A stretch of 64,000 nt of DNA from Phytophthora colocasiae (Eukaryota; Oomycota; Peronosporomycetes; Peronosporales; Peronosporaceae): positions 1,736,001 through 1,800,000 of the forward strand of contig JAGKQI010000052.1 of assembly GCA_018806915.1 (NCBI GenBank), written 5' to 3'. Below are positions 29,906 through 40,858 of this stretch, piece after piece. Every line of letters begins with the position of its first letter. The first letter of the stretch is position 1. The position numbers were made by a program, and so were the translations under genes. Under the pieces are notes generated by a model. It made no database searches. It was not told the origin of the DNA and saw only the letters and a list, made by a program, of their open reading frames with translations.

Positions 29906-30769
29906 TTAGTTGGCTTTGGGGCTGTTGGCGTGGCTGCGGCGCGACACGACTCGGCGTTGTACGCGGAAGTCTCCGATCCAGTAGCCGTCCGACCGTAGTG
30001 CGTCCTCCACCCTCTCGGAGTTGGACCTGCTTGACGCCGCGTACGCGTCCTGTTTGGACGTGAACGTTGCGCGTCTCGAGCGCTCGTTCTGCTTCGAGCT
30101 GCTGCTCATACTTGTATCCGCGCGCCTTCTCGGCACTCGGCGTTTCTTCTCCATCACGTCGGCATTGCTGCCGCGCGACACTTTCGATTTAGAGCTTGTT
30201 CTGCTGGATCTACTGTCTCCAACTGCTGATGAGGACCGGGGCCGCGTTGCCTGTCTTCTCTGAAGTTCTCCGTCTGTAGTGTTGCTGCGTGTCCGCACGT
30301 CCATGAGGCTCATACTGTGTATAGAGTGAGAGTTGGCTGGCATCTTGTTGCTACTGGCACTTGCTCCAATTTCACTGTCGTCGTCTTCAGACTCGGTTTC
30401 GGACGGAGGCGCCGACACCTTTTTGGCCTGAACCGGCATCTCCTCCGGTGTCATAGGAGCCACAATGGACGTCTCAGGCACTCGTTCCTGTTCTTGTTTT
30501 TCTTCTTCAGCTTCCTCCGGCTGTGTAGTCTCCTCAATTGTCTGCAGCGTTGTATGGGGCACCCGTGAGCACGAGTAGAAACCCTTGGCGTAGCGTCGTC
30601 GTCGCGAGTCAACGAACCAGCAGGCAAGCGCAACGGCGCCGACTGCCAGTGTATAGCGCAGCGTGACGAGCTGCACAAGCAGCACAGCGAGGCGCACAAT
30701 GGCGGCCGTTAACAGCAGCAGCAGCGCCACAACCGCTACGCCGGCCACGCACATGAGCCGCACGCCCAT
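29906..30769 (-). CDS. Hypothetical membrane-anchored protein with basic Ser/Arg-rich tail
   Basis: The ATG at 30769 is taken as start (MGVRLMCVAGVAVVALLLLL); the longer frame begins with GTG. Two hydrophobic segments (about residues 3-30 and 40-57) are followed by W-F-V-D-S-R-R-R-R, a positive stop-transfer signal placing the rest in the cytosol. Next comes a Glu-rich helix (EETTQPEEAEEEKQEQERVP), an acidic S/D patch, and about 150 residues of Ser/Arg-rich sequence. The C terminus has a conserved-looking block (DALRSDGYWIGDFRVQRRVV). About 287 residues. No family recognised; it faces the gene at 28586 tail to tail across 165 bp. Confidence 0.65.
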   Translation of the reverse strand: MGVRLMCVAGVAVVALLLLLTAAIVRLAVLLVQLVTLRYTLAVGAVALACWFVDSRRRRYAKGFYSCSRVPHTTLQTIEETTQPEEAEEEKQEQERVPETSIVAPMTPEEMPVQAKKVSAPPSETESEDDDSEIGASASSNKMPANSHSIHSMSLMDVRTRSNTTDGELQRRQATRPRSSSAVGDSRSSRTSSKSKVSRGSNADVMEKKRRVPRRRADTSMSSSSKQNERSRRATFTSKQDAYAASSRSNSERVEDALRSDGYWIGDFRVQRRVVSRRSHANSPKAN

Positions 30770-31907
30770 TTCTAACGTTACCACTCACACCTGCACACAA
30801 GCGGGGAAATGGCGAAATGAACAACAGTTTTAGACTGAAATCGAGTTGGTGGCGATGATGTGGTGGTTGGTGGCGTGAAAGGAGATGAGAGTAACACTGG
30901 CCTGGCTATGCGAAAATCTAGGATCCACATTCGAGAACGAGACGTGACTGTTGCTCTTACATCAAGCATGTAAGTTACATTTAGCTCTTTGGCAAAGTTT
31001 TGCTTGAGGAACAGCAAAACGCCTGAGGGCGGTGCTGTCTGTACATGCAGCGAATCTGATTTGGTTCAACTCGCGTGCTTTGCGGCTTGATTTTCTTCGC
31101 CCACCACTTGTCGAGCGCCTACGCTCCCGTCCCAATCTGAAGGGGAGTTAACGATCGCGCAGAGGCGATCCCGGAAAACGTGGGTGAGATCTTGACGAGG
31201 TGGTGCGGAGACATTTCAGACAAGGGAACAACCAAGCAGCAGACGGCGGTGGCAGCGTCCATTTGAGGCGCGACCATGCACGGAAACGCAGGCAAATATA
31301 GAGGTGAATTTCACCATGAAGGTGTTGATCGGCGTGTGCTCACGGCACCGAGGCGAAGCCACCTCCAATGTCCAGCGCTGGGTCCAAGACAACCGAGATG
31401 GCGGCGGGAAGGGCCGGCTGCCACCAATCCCTTCTCTGCATTGAAGTGACAGAGACTGAATGGGGCCCGGTCTTGGCCACACACCAAGGGACACCGCAAG
31501 ACCGACCAGCTCTGGCCAAAATGCCGCCAATCTCATGGCGAGAGTCTCACCTTTCGCTGAGCGAGACGTTGGAAATTGGCATTGCCGCTGCAAAAGTGGT
31601 GCCCCCTATGCTCGTGGTTGCCAGCTGACTGTCTGCGTGGCGCTGTTTTCTAACAGGAAAAAGCAACTCAAAAAGTCTGCGATACATTACCAGCGACGCG
31701 AATGGGGGAATTCGAGGAAGGACATGCAGCGACCGCCACGTTGGCTATTGTACGGGACAGTGCACTTGGCCCCACTCGAACTTCAACATCAGGTAGATCA
31801 AGGCGTGGTGCAGTCAAAACTGTCGCCACTGCGCAGCAAACACATAGAATCTATAGATAGATATCAAAGCTGCCCTCTGGGCCAAAATCGCTAAGCAGCG
31901 TTTATTT
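30770..31907. other. Intergenic, about 1.1 kb, nothing recognised
   Basis: Several short ORFs occur on both strands but none shows a domain or convincing composition. Part may be decayed transposon flank of the HTH fragment that follows. Confidence 0.5.
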
Positions 31908-32153
31908 TTGAGCGAGCACGGCATGCCTCAAGGCGTGGGTCTCACAGCTGGCGAGAAGAAGTTTGTGGTGAATGTACACAACTTCTTCACCGCTGCACGC
32001 ACGCAAGGCCTTACACGAAGGGGACGAACGCGAGACATTGTTGCAGAGTGTCTTGGGATCTCGTCTAACACTGTCAAGCGCGTGATGCGCGACTTTAGGA
32101 GGCAACCGGGCTTGCCGTTCGAGGTGAGTTGGCCCAATTCCAGCAAAACATGA
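31908..32153 (+). pseudogene. HTH N-terminal fragment of a Tc1/mariner-like transposase
   Basis: An 81-residue ORF: KKFVVNVHNFFTAARTQG, then a helix-turn-helix with the typical GISSNTVKRVMRDF recognition helix. Proteins of this kind continue with a DDE nuclease; here the frame stops after about 20 more residues. A GAG-GTGAGT donor-like sequence lies at 32122-32130, so a spliced continuation cannot be ruled out, but no nuclease motif was found before the next gene. Confidence 0.5.
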
Positions 32154-32911
32154 CAACTTGACGATTACAAATGAACCTCCTATATCTTATAAATGTGACG
32201 CGACAGTATACGGAGAGTACCAGTTGCGTTGCACAGGATACCTGTGCAAAATTAATATTTTGGTGGTACACATCATTTTCATGAGACACAGCAAGTTGCC
32301 TTTTCTCATGATCTTCATATGGTTTAGCTTCTCGCCCAATGAAATTCCTACATTTGCGGAGCCCTTTTCCCGAAACTTTTGGGCATTCAGATTCCTTGTG
32401 TTTAAGGGCATGTAGCGCCTAAACGAGAAGGAATCTGGCAAAACGGACCTCATTTTTGGAACGAGAGCCGTGGTTTTACCCATATATCTAAATGTTGCAT
32501 ATGGTTTTCCAAAAAGAAACCCTCCTAATGATGGTGGCAAAAGTGGGTCCAAGTTCATTGTCCCCTACAATAACAGCCAAATGCGCTCGTCAGCGACACG
32601 GAATATCCTAGCATGTACTGACAGAAAAACCGGCGGTTCGTCCCAGTTAACGCCGCCTATGCTCGATTCGAGAAAGCGCTCCGAAAGCATCAAGCATTTC
32701 TGCTGCAGAACTTCCAAGTTGCTCTCCGCACGCTCTTGCCCCAACTGACATCTTGTCTTGAGCATGTGTGTGGGCACACAACTCCTTTTTCTGCCGCCAA
32801 GCTGCGAAGCCAGGCTACTGTCACAAAATGGCTATCGACCTCGCGAAACGAATACATTTGTTTTCAAAGACGGATCTTCGATGGTCGCGTATCCACCTCT
32901 TGAAGCGCACA
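32154..32911. other. Intergenic; contains an imperfect 20-bp inverted repeat
   Basis: No gene seen. 32388-32407 and 32418-32437 form an imperfect inverted repeat (16 of 20 positions pair) with a 10-nt loop, possibly a miniature transposon relic. The right end is the promoter side of the next gene. Confidence 0.5.
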
Positions 32912-35845
32912 ATGATGCGCACATTATTGCTGGCTGCACTGCTCTTGGGGCGCGTACAAGGATCAGAGGGCGATACCGAGCAGCCCACGGACATCGCCAA
33001 GTTGCAGCGCGATGATCAGCTGGCGCTGCCGCTGCAGGAGCTCCTGTTGGCTCCGCTGGAAGGCGACTGGGCGGCGGATCTAGACGCGCGACTGCAGCGC
33101 GCTTTCGTGCAGTGCCGAGAGATTGGCGTGACCTCGTTCATGTATGAGACGACCAGCGATAGTAGTGCAGGTGTCCGGATGCAACCGGACGCGGACGACA
33201 TGGCCTACTGCAACCGTCTGCGCTACGTGCGGCATCAACGCCAGCACGTCCGTAGCGTGCAGAAGACACTGGCCATGCAGCAGGAAAACTACAGCGAACA
33301 AGTGGAGGATAGTGCAGCAGACGACATTAATTTCCAGGAGTTCTTCGAGCTGTATGCTGAGAATTCAAAGCCGGTACTTCTGCATCTGAAAGAGGACGAA
33401 AAGGACCCAGTGGCTCAGTTGCTGGGCCTCGAAACCAGTAAAAATGCAGACGAAGATGTTGCTAACAGTAGAATGGGCGAATTTCTGAGAGTTTGCTTCG
33501 GTAATGAAGCGAAGAGACGAAGGGGTGACAGTCATATTAAGTGGAGGCCGATGCGTGTTGAGCACGAGGACTGTGCGGCGATACTGGAGTCAACTTTCCG
33601 CGTGCCGATTTACATGGCACACGACTACGTGCAGCGCACCAACGCGTCCCGGGACGAGGCGTTTGTGCCAGCTATTGTCGAATTACCTTCGGCTACTGAC
33701 GATATGCCTCCCAACGTGAATGAAATCGTGGCGTGCCCATACGGACTGCACATGCTCGCGATCCCCCTCGAAGAAACTGCCGTCTCGATGTTCGATCGGA
33801 AGTTCGAGCCGATAACTCTTCCTGTTGATCAGTTGCGAGAGGTTGCGCTCGGTGCTGACGCCAACCTAGCGACTGGATCTACAGTGTTAGACACGGAATA
33901 TTTCCAGCGAGCTCCGGAGCTGTACACTTCAGTTGCGTTGAAGCCCCGCCGTGACATACTCTTCGTTCCAGGGAACGTCATCTCGACAATGCGGTCGCTG
34001 ACCACATCGTCGACAAAGTTGCTGCGCTTCTGCTACTGCGACGCCTCCAACATCAAGGATGTCAAGCAAACTGCCGGTCTAAATGCACTCCTCATGACAC
34101 GCGATAGCAAGGACGAAGGTCTGTACGCCTTACTGTATGCACTTCTAGCTCCAGACTTCGACTCTACCTTTTCACGTCGCCCGACTCCTGCTGATACAAG
34201 CTGGAGCACCTTCGTCAAGTGGCCTCGTGAACCTCCCTATCTGACCAAGAAGAACCGAAGACATAAAGATGACCAAGAAGGCGAAGACGAACAACTATCA
34301 AGACGTGAACGGCTCAAGCAGTGGCAAGATGATAAACGGTGGGAACGGCACATTGCGGCACTTACGTTACCCGTGGCGTGGCCACCTATTGTTGTTAATA
34401 CGACTCGAACGACAGCCACATTGAGGTGGCAGGAACTCTACCAACCTTTGAAGCACGACCTGACCAGCTACGGCTATGAAGTGAGCTGGAAGCTCGAAAG
34501 TCCAGAGAATAGTACAGCAGAAGCGAAGGAAGAGACGGAGAATGCAGTAAATGTGACCGATGGCCAACTGAAGCGCAGCAGAATGCCTTCAACACTCTTT
34601 GGTGATGACTTTGACGGCCGGGACCTCGAGGCTGTGATCAGCGGCTTACGAGCCGAAACTGCGTACTCCTTTTCGGTTCGTCTCGTTGTTGGGGAGGCAC
34701 GAGGAACTGCTAGCGGGGCTTCGAGACGTGTGACTACAAGCCCGTGTGCTCCACCTTCCCATATCCGTGGTGTTCCGGAGGTTATCAATGTGGAAGGAAC
34801 GTGTGTGAATTTACGATGGCTTAGTGCGGAGGACGATGGTGGCAGGGTTATCGAACTTTACCTCGTATCATCGGAGAAGCTCCCAGAAAAAGGAGAGGAA
34901 GGAGACCTCAATACTGGTAGAGGTGCAGACAATGACGCGTTTGTTCGTGAGCACGAGAAGATCATCGCACTAAACGCCAGCGTTAGCAGCGCCCAAATTG
35001 TTCAGGAAAAGTCGAGCTCCTCCACTCTATGGCTATCAACAAAAATTTGTGGATTATTCCCTGGAGCATCGTACACATTTCGAGCCGCCGCAATGAATTC
35101 TCTCGGTGCTGGACATTGGAGTCGCCGTAGTAGCCGCGTCCGAATCACTCCAGTCCACCGCAGACTTACGCTGATGGAAACTAGAGGCGAACTTGAGGTT
35201 ACAGATATTCCGATACTGAAAGGTGTAGGAGATCCTGGCTACACCGTCGTGAGTGGAGTCGATATCCTCTCACAAGGTGACTTATCCGCTCTTATTGCTC
35301 AAGACCCACACCGCATCCTCAGCGCCTCAGGGATGCAAGTTCAAGACTCCACTCTACCACACGTTATCCTCTCTGATGTTCGACAACAAGTTCAAATCTT
35401 GTCTAGCAATAATAACGAAGGGTCCAGGGAGGTGGAACACACGTTCGAGGCTTGGTCAGGCCACCATAGTCCGCGGCTCTTTGACGTATCAGCGGAGTTG
35501 GTGCTAGCGGACCCACCTGATGCTTCTCAACCGCTGCGTAATGCACACGCCGTCCGTGATCGAGTATTGCTGGCAGTTCGTGGTGGTGCCCCGTTTGTAT
35601 TCAAGGTTCACTACGCCCAGCGAGCTGGTGCTTTGGGGTTAATTATCGCCGACGCGAACGGGTCTTGTGCCGGTGGTTTCGATCAATCCTGTGTGCCTGG
35701 TGCTGATAAAAGGCGCGGCGAAGGTTTCGCAGCGAGAGAACGTCATGTGTTATGGAGTCAGGCGCACATTCCGAGCGTTTTAGTGCTGAAGGAGGCAGCG
35801 CAGAAGCTGCTTGGTGGAGCTGTGTCAAGTGAGATGGCTACATAG
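32912..35845 (+). CDS. Secreted/lumenal protein with fibronectin-III and PA domains
   Basis: The frame is open from 32768, but ATG 32912 (or 32915) is preferred because it places a clean signal peptide at the N terminus (MMRTLLLAALLLGRVQG, cleavage after V-Q-G). The mature protein of about 960 residues has: an N-terminal region containing FFELYAENSKPVLLHL and ILFVPGNVISTMRSL, reminiscent of the JmjC/cupin-8 fold but without the metal-binding residues I would expect; a basic linker near 440-470; two fibronectin type III domains (about 486-610, with TATLRW and Y-x-F-x-V-R; and 611-745, with CVNLRWLSAEDDGG and YTFRAAAMNSLGAG); and a protease-associated domain near 866-960 (DRVLLAVRGGAPFVFKVHYA, GALGLIIADANG). 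PA domains usually sit on proteases or sorting receptors, but no protease motif is visible. No C-terminal membrane anchor. Function unknown. Confidence 0.75.
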   Translation: MMRTLLLAALLLGRVQGSEGDTEQPTDIAKLQRDDQLALPLQELLLAPLEGDWAADLDARLQRAFVQCREIGVTSFMYETTSDSSAGVRMQPDADDMAYCNRLRYVRHQRQHVRSVQKTLAMQQENYSEQVEDSAADDINFQEFFELYAENSKPVLLHLKEDEKDPVAQLLGLETSKNADEDVANSRMGEFLRVCFGNEAKRRRGDSHIKWRPMRVEHEDCAAILESTFRVPIYMAHDYVQRTNASRDEAFVPAIVELPSATDDMPPNVNEIVACPYGLHMLAIPLEETAVSMFDRKFEPITLPVDQLREVALGADANLATGSTVLDTEYFQRAPELYTSVALKPRRDILFVPGNVISTMRSLTTSSTKLLRFCYCDASNIKDVKQTAGLNALLMTRDSKDEGLYALLYALLAPDFDSTFSRRPTPADTSWSTFVKWPREPPYLTKKNRRHKDDQEGEDEQLSRRERLKQWQDDKRWERHIAALTLPVAWPPIVVNTTRTTATLRWQELYQPLKHDLTSYGYEVSWKLESPENSTAEAKEETENAVNVTDGQLKRSRMPSTLFGDDFDGRDLEAVISGLRAETAYSFSVRLVVGEARGTASGASRRVTTSPCAPPSHIRGVPEVINVEGTCVNLRWLSAEDDGGRVIELYLVSSEKLPEKGEEGDLNTGRGADNDAFVREHEKIIALNASVSSAQIVQEKSSSSTLWLSTKICGLFPGASYTFRAAAMNSLGAGHWSRRSSRVRITPVHRRLTLMETRGELEVTDIPILKGVGDPGYTVVSGVDILSQGDLSALIAQDPHRILSASGMQVQDSTLPHVILSDVRQQVQILSSNNNEGSREVEHTFEAWSGHHSPRLFDVSAELVLADPPDASQPLRNAHAVRDRVLLAVRGGAPFVFKVHYAQRAGALGLIIADANGSCAGGFDQSCVPGADKRRGEGFAARERHVLWSQAHIPSVLVLKEAAQKLLGGAVSSEMAT

Positions 35846-36268
35846 TATCGAGATGGCTACAATTGATCTTGAAACGACGCGATCCAAAATCTGTGACGTG
35901 TGACGCGATCTAAACTTACTTTTTGCTTTCTTGTCCTGCCCAGGGCCTGGGCAGCAGTGCCTTATCACTTGGGTCAACGATCGCGACAGGCACTGCGCGT
36001 CTACTTAGCTCTGCCGACATCTTGCTACTAGTGAGGCTTTCCTGATTGCAAAGTATATCACATACATATACGCATTTCCGGCTTCCTCAGACTTGAATAC
36101 CCTGCCTTCGACTCGACCGTCCGTCGCCCTATAAACAAAGCCGGGCAGAGCGATACGGTATCTTGCTACCGGGCGGCCTTTCCAGTATTCAGCTTCCACT
36201 GGTAGTCACCCTCAACAGCTTGCCACTTGCTTGCTACTCACTAGTGAATCTCAATTCACGGCTTCGGC
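35846..36268. other. Intergenic spacer, nothing recognised
   Basis: Separates two genes on the same strand; expected to hold the terminator of one and promoter of the next. No repeat found. Confidence 0.6.
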
Positions 36269-37798
36269 ATGAATCCGGGTCGGCCACCCACCTCCGGTGC
36301 CACGCAGCAACAGAATTCTTCGTTAAGGCAAAATACCGGTGCAAGACTGGGAGGCGGTAATTCTGGTCGTGAAAATGCCGAATTCTCGACAGTCACCAGC
36401 GGCAGTGGCAGGTTGGAGTGGCGGCGAGAAGAGCACGGACGGTTCATGCAGGCGCTAGAACTCTACGGTTCGAGACGCACAGGAGACGAGTGGAAGCACA
36501 TCACTGCGTTTGTGGGATCACGCACCGTTGAAGAAGTACGTTTGCACGGCCGGCAGTATCTTCAGCGCCTGGTTCAACAACTACCGCCATCTCCAGAAGC
36601 GACGAGAGCAAGTCGCTTCCTAACCAGCACAGGCAATCAGAACGACCCAAACAGACAAAATTACCAGGTACCTAGGAACATTGAGCACCAGAAACCTAGA
36701 GGAGGTAAAGGGAAGAGAACTGCTCCTCAATCAGGACACCCAATCGGTGGCAGTAGTGCTCTCAGCGCCGCAGCATTGGAGTGTGCTCAAGCGATGAGTG
36801 TTCAATTCCACAACCAACCCCTGCAAACACAGCAACAACCCCAGCACCAGGCACCACCTGCTGCTTCCCGCCGGAACGTGAAGAGGTCGAACCCATGGAG
36901 CTTTCAAGAAGACAAAGCATTCGAGACAGCACTGGCAGGTTGGGCTGGAAGCAACTCGTATCCTTGGGCCAAGATCGCAGCGGCCGTCCCGGGGAAGACG
37001 GCGAAGGACGTGCGCTGTCGCTACGAAGAGATGATAGGAGATGTCGCTTCCATCGAGTCTGGAGAACTTCCTGTTCCTCAGAAACCCACGGCAAATACCG
37101 ATAGCACTCCTATTGCTCGACCTCAGCGTTCACCTTCGACGCTCAGTCAGCGTACAGTCCCACCACCGCCGATCGAAGTCCCGCCTAGAAGTGTAGACAA
37201 AGGTGAGCTTTTGGAGGCAAAACATGTATTTTTGTGCTGTAGAAATCTCATAGACGCTGTGTACTCTGCATGACTAGATGGGGTCTTCCCCTCAGGTAGT
37301 AGCACGCGAAGCAGAAGAGGTTCTACTGGCGGAATCAGTATGCTCAGCCCGACATTTCTCGACTTGCTGGCGAATGAAGCAGAAAGCGAAGAGAAGTCGC
37401 CATTACCGACTCTACCACTGCCGTTCCCAGGGCTAACGAACTTGCCATCCCCTTTGTTCTCGCAGACATTGCTGCCGTCAGGACCGCCTGGGTTCTTTAG
37501 TCCTGGTACTAAAAAGTCGGCATCTCGAGGTCAACAAGACAAAAAGTTTTCGAGTTTAGAGAGCCCCAGCGACGTCAATATGGAAGACGTAGACTCCACT
37601 GCAGCCAGTAAGAGCGAAGACTCACGGCGATCATCGACACCGCGGATATGGAATGATTTCCTTGTTGACGACTTCAAGTTCGACTACCCTGACGGAGCTA
37701 CACCCAGCCATAGCAGAAGGAAGACTCCAAATTCCAAAGCATCGACAAGTGACAACAGTAAGCAAGACGTCGAAATGACAGACGCCTCAGCTGCCTGA
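36269..37798 (+). CDS. Two-SANT/Myb-domain nuclear protein (two exons)
   Basis: Exon 1 is 36269-37202 and exon 2 37296-37798, joined over a 93-nt GT-AG intron (GTGAGC ... CCCCTCAG); the frame is kept (phase 1), giving about 478 residues. The first SANT/Myb-like domain lies near residues 48-95 (LEWRREEHGRFMQALELYG, WKHITAFVGSRTVEEVRLHG), of the SHAQKY-like class but without that motif. The second is near 208-262 (NPWSFQEDKAFETALAGWAG, WAKIAAAVPGKTAKDVRCRY), similar to RADIALIS-type domains. A Gln-rich stretch lies between them. The C-terminal part encoded by exon 2 is acidic and proline-rich. Probably a sequence-specific DNA-binding or chromatin protein; targets unknown. Without splicing the protein would end at 37273 after nonsense residues. 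Confidence 0.8.
37203..37295 (+). other. Intron of the SANT-domain gene
   Basis: 93 nt, AAAG|GTGAGC donor and CCCCTCAG|GT acceptor. It contains an in-frame stop (37271-37273), and exon 2 continues in the matching frame with the same Ser/Arg-rich style. Confidence 0.8.
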
Positions 37799-38158
37799 AG
37801 CTAAAACAAGTAACAATCAGGTGCGTATCGGTTAGGACTATGTGTTTTCAGCTTGGTTTGTGGGCAAGAATCACACCCTTAATGTCTCTGACAACACTTC
37901 GGGATGTACTTCCAAGTTCAAAAGCCTATTGCTGTGCTACCTACAACCGATGCTAAGGGGGTCGATCGACTATCTACTATTCTCTACCATCCTACTCGCG
38001 ATGCAACTAACTACTAACTATCTGCCTACTGCTACTCCTACTGCCGTGACCCCACCAGCTTTCCTTTAGCTGCTTCTTCGTAGCCTACTCCATCGTTTCG
38101 TCTCCTCCTTCACATGGTGGGGAAACACGACAGCCAACAGCTGCTGCACTACTCGCAC
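37799..38158. other. Convergent intergenic region
   Basis: 3' ends of the SANT gene and transportin face each other here. No gene or repeat seen. Confidence 0.6.
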
Positions 38159-40858
38159 TTACAGGTTGAAGCGAGTTGTGAGGAACTGCCGCAAAGGCTC
38201 CGGGAAGCTCGCGAAGTAAGCAGCCCAGTTGTCGCCCAGGCTCGTCTTGAAGCCGTGCACGATCTGGTACAACATGTCCTTGAGCTCCGCGTGGTGGATC
38301 TGTTGGCCTTCGAGCGAGGCAATGGCACCGCACATGAACATGAAATCAGCCACAATGCCGTTCGGGTTTGCCTTCACCATGTAGCACAGACCGAGGAAGC
38401 AGTGCTCCTTCTCTTCCGGGGCCCGCACGTGCGCGAGAGCGCGGCACCAGCGCTTAGCGAACTCCTGCAGGTGGGGTGCCACTACATTCGGGCACACGTA
38501 GCCGAGTCGACCGATAGTGATGGCGCAGTTCTCCACCAGGTTGCGGGGCAACTTCGGGCGGTTGATCATACTGATCAGACGTCCGAGGCAGTTCTCAACG
38601 TACGGCTCCATCTCGGCGCCAATGCGAATGGCGATCTCACCGACAGACCAGCTTGCGTTGTTGCACACGGTAGGAAGGTCTGGGTCGATGTTGTCAATCA
38701 ATACTGGCAGCAGGTCACCAAGGCCAGGTCGGAGGAGGTTTGGAGCGTGCTTCGCCAGGTCGCCCACCACACCCATGGCGCTCTGACGCACGTCCATCAC
38801 GTCGTGACGCACACAGCTCATGAGCAGATTCAGGATGTTGGAGCCATTCAGGAGAGCCTCGCTGTTGTTCTGTAGGCCTTCGATCATGCCCGAGATCAAA
38901 TCGAGAGCACAAACAACAAGCTCCGGGTCTCCCTCATCGAACTCATTGGGGCTCTGCTCAGACATAGCATCAGCCAACAGCTCGTTCTCCACGATCCGTT
39001 GGCAGCGAACGTACACGTTCATGGCAAACTCCTGGAAACCGTTGCCCAACGCTTGGGCCACAGGTGCGAGGCACTCAAATAGCGGGAGGATCTCGCGGCT
39101 GCGATCCTCCAGGGAGTTCCACTTCGCAATAAGTGGCGGCATAAGAATCTTGATCAGCTCGGGGTGGTTCAGGTGCTCACCGATCGAGTCCGCAAGCGTC
39201 CCGATGGCGTCGTACAAAATGAGCAGGTTCTTCGCCTGGTACTTGCCAAAAGCGAACATGAGGTTCTGCAGAATAGGCGTCAGGTACGGCACCAGCTCCT
39301 CGCGGGATTCCTCCTCGAGAGTACAGAACGCAGAGCACGCTGCCTCCTGCACCTTCTTATGGGGGTCCAGAATGCGCTTCAGCATGCCCTCCACAAGTGG
39401 CTTAAATAGTGCTTCGTGGTTGCCCTGCTCCACGACCCACGTTACGTATCGGCTCAGCGTCCAGCATGTAATACTACGAATAAGCGGAGCAGGGTCCTCC
39501 AGCTTCTGCAACAGGAACGGGTACAGCTGCGGCAGGTGAGGGGTGATGCCATTGTAGCAACCGTCTGCGATAGCACCAAGAGCTAGAATGCCGCTCTCTA
39601 CCAGCGGCCATGGCTGCTCCTGGGCAAGACGCTCCTGCAGCAGAGGCAGCAGCGTAGGGAGGATGTCATTGCCGTAGCCGTTGGCCAGGTTGTCGAGACT
39701 AGCAGCCGAGCAGCGACGAAGGTTCCACTCCAGCAGTGAGTCGTCATCATCATCATCGTCGTCCTCATCGTCGTCATCCAGACTACCGCCTTCGTGGCCA
39801 CCTCCAGCCTTGCGGTGGAAAATAGGTTTAATATCTTCGGGCCGGTCAGGGACGTTCTCATCCTGATTCTGTTCCTCAGCTTCGAAATTGGCTAAGTCCT
39901 CTTCGCTATACACCATCCTCTGGAACAACAGCGGCACGATCTGGCCCAAGTAGGGCTCCAGCATGTGCTTGATGTCACCAAACTCGCGCAAGTCACAGAA
40001 AGAGGCCCAGAACTCGCAAGCCTCAATGGCTACGTTCTCGTCCTCGTCCTGATTGGCGCGCAGGATGAACTGGATGATGCTGTCCAGGTGCGGCACGAGA
40101 TACTGCACGCCCACCTCGAGCAAGATCACGATACTCTTGCACACGAGCTTGCGCACATCATTCGACGGGTCCTGAGTCAGCAACGAGATGCCAGCCAGGA
40201 AGTTCTCCATCTGCACCACGAGCCCCACGGGCATGTAGATGAGCACGTTGTTCAGACACTCGAGAGCATCACGGCGGAAGTTGGCGTTCTGATGATGGAA
40301 GTATTGCAGCAGCTTCGGTACCAGCACATTCAGCGGTCGGCTGGGCGAGTTCTCAAGCTTGGCAGCTGAGTCTTCGCAGATCTTCACCAGTGCGCCAAAA
40401 GCTCCAGCCACGGCGTTTTCGTCCTGTTGCTCCAGCAGCACGAGCAGAGCTGGCATGAGCTCCGGCCACTCGTCGAGGAACGTGTACTGTGACACGAAAG
40501 TGGTGACAATGGAGCCGGCTGTGTTGCGGATGGGGGGCAACGGGTCGGCCAGGACGCGCAACGTCTGCGCACGAATGACGGCCAGGATCTCTGTCTCGGT
40601 GGGGTTCAGCACAGCGCTAGAGTCACGAGCCTTAATGTTGCGCTTGAGCAGCAATCCAGCCAGCTGCCGCACGTTGGGCTCGGCCTGGGAGGAGCAGAGC
40701 AAGTGAACCAGGTAGAGATTGAACTCCAAGTTCTTCTGGAACTGCTGCAGACGCTGATAGGACTCGCGTTGCACCTGATTGTTGGGCACCATGTAGGCCT
40801 GGAGCAAGGCCACCACCTCGTTAAGCAGCGCAGGCTGTGGCTGCCACGTGTCGCTCAT
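38159..40858 (-). CDS. TNPO1: Transportin (karyopherin beta-2), nuclear import receptor
   Basis: Single exon, 899 residues, close to the family length of about 890. It starts MSDTWQPQPALLNEVVALLQ, the typical first HEAT repeat with the P-x-x-x-x-x-x-I/V-x-x-L-L pattern, and continues as about 20 HEAT repeats (FLDEWPELMPALLVLLEQQD is the Ran-facing part). The long acidic loop of the family is present at about residues 355-380 (DDDDEDDDDDDDD), followed by WNLRRCSAASLDNLANGYG, strongly diagnostic. The C terminus ends MLYQIVHGFKTSLGDNWAAY. Transportin carries PY-NLS proteins such as hnRNP A1-type RNA-binding proteins into the nucleus, and Ran-GTP releases them through the acidic loop. ATG at 40858 gives a full N terminus. 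Divergent from the NBP35 gene across 1.2 kb. Confidence 0.93.
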   Translation of the reverse strand: MSDTWQPQPALLNEVVALLQAYMVPNNQVQRESYQRLQQFQKNLEFNLYLVHLLCSSQAEPNVRQLAGLLLKRNIKARDSSAVLNPTETEILAVIRAQTLRVLADPLPPIRNTAGSIVTTFVSQYTFLDEWPELMPALLVLLEQQDENAVAGAFGALVKICEDSAAKLENSPSRPLNVLVPKLLQYFHHQNANFRRDALECLNNVLIYMPVGLVVQMENFLAGISLLTQDPSNDVRKLVCKSIVILLEVGVQYLVPHLDSIIQFILRANQDEDENVAIEACEFWASFCDLREFGDIKHMLEPYLGQIVPLLFQRMVYSEEDLANFEAEEQNQDENVPDRPEDIKPIFHRKAGGGHEGGSLDDDDEDDDDDDDDSLLEWNLRRCSAASLDNLANGYGNDILPTLLPLLQERLAQEQPWPLVESGILALGAIADGCYNGITPHLPQLYPFLLQKLEDPAPLIRSITCWTLSRYVTWVVEQGNHEALFKPLVEGMLKRILDPHKKVQEAACSAFCTLEEESREELVPYLTPILQNLMFAFGKYQAKNLLILYDAIGTLADSIGEHLNHPELIKILMPPLIAKWNSLEDRSREILPLFECLAPVAQALGNGFQEFAMNVYVRCQRIVENELLADAMSEQSPNEFDEGDPELVVCALDLISGMIEGLQNNSEALLNGSNILNLLMSCVRHDVMDVRQSAMGVVGDLAKHAPNLLRPGLGDLLPVLIDNIDPDLPTVCNNASWSVGEIAIRIGAEMEPYVENCLGRLISMINRPKLPRNLVENCAITIGRLGYVCPNVVAPHLQEFAKRWCRALAHVRAPEEKEHCFLGLCYMVKANPNGIVADFMFMCGAIASLEGQQIHHAELKDMLYQIVHGFKTSLGDNWAAYFASFPEPLRQFLTTRFNL

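Noticed and set aside
38114..38875. 253-codon plus-strand ORF opposite transportin
   Set aside because: Shadow of the transportin coding strand; no domain of its own, and codon bias of the minus strand explains it.
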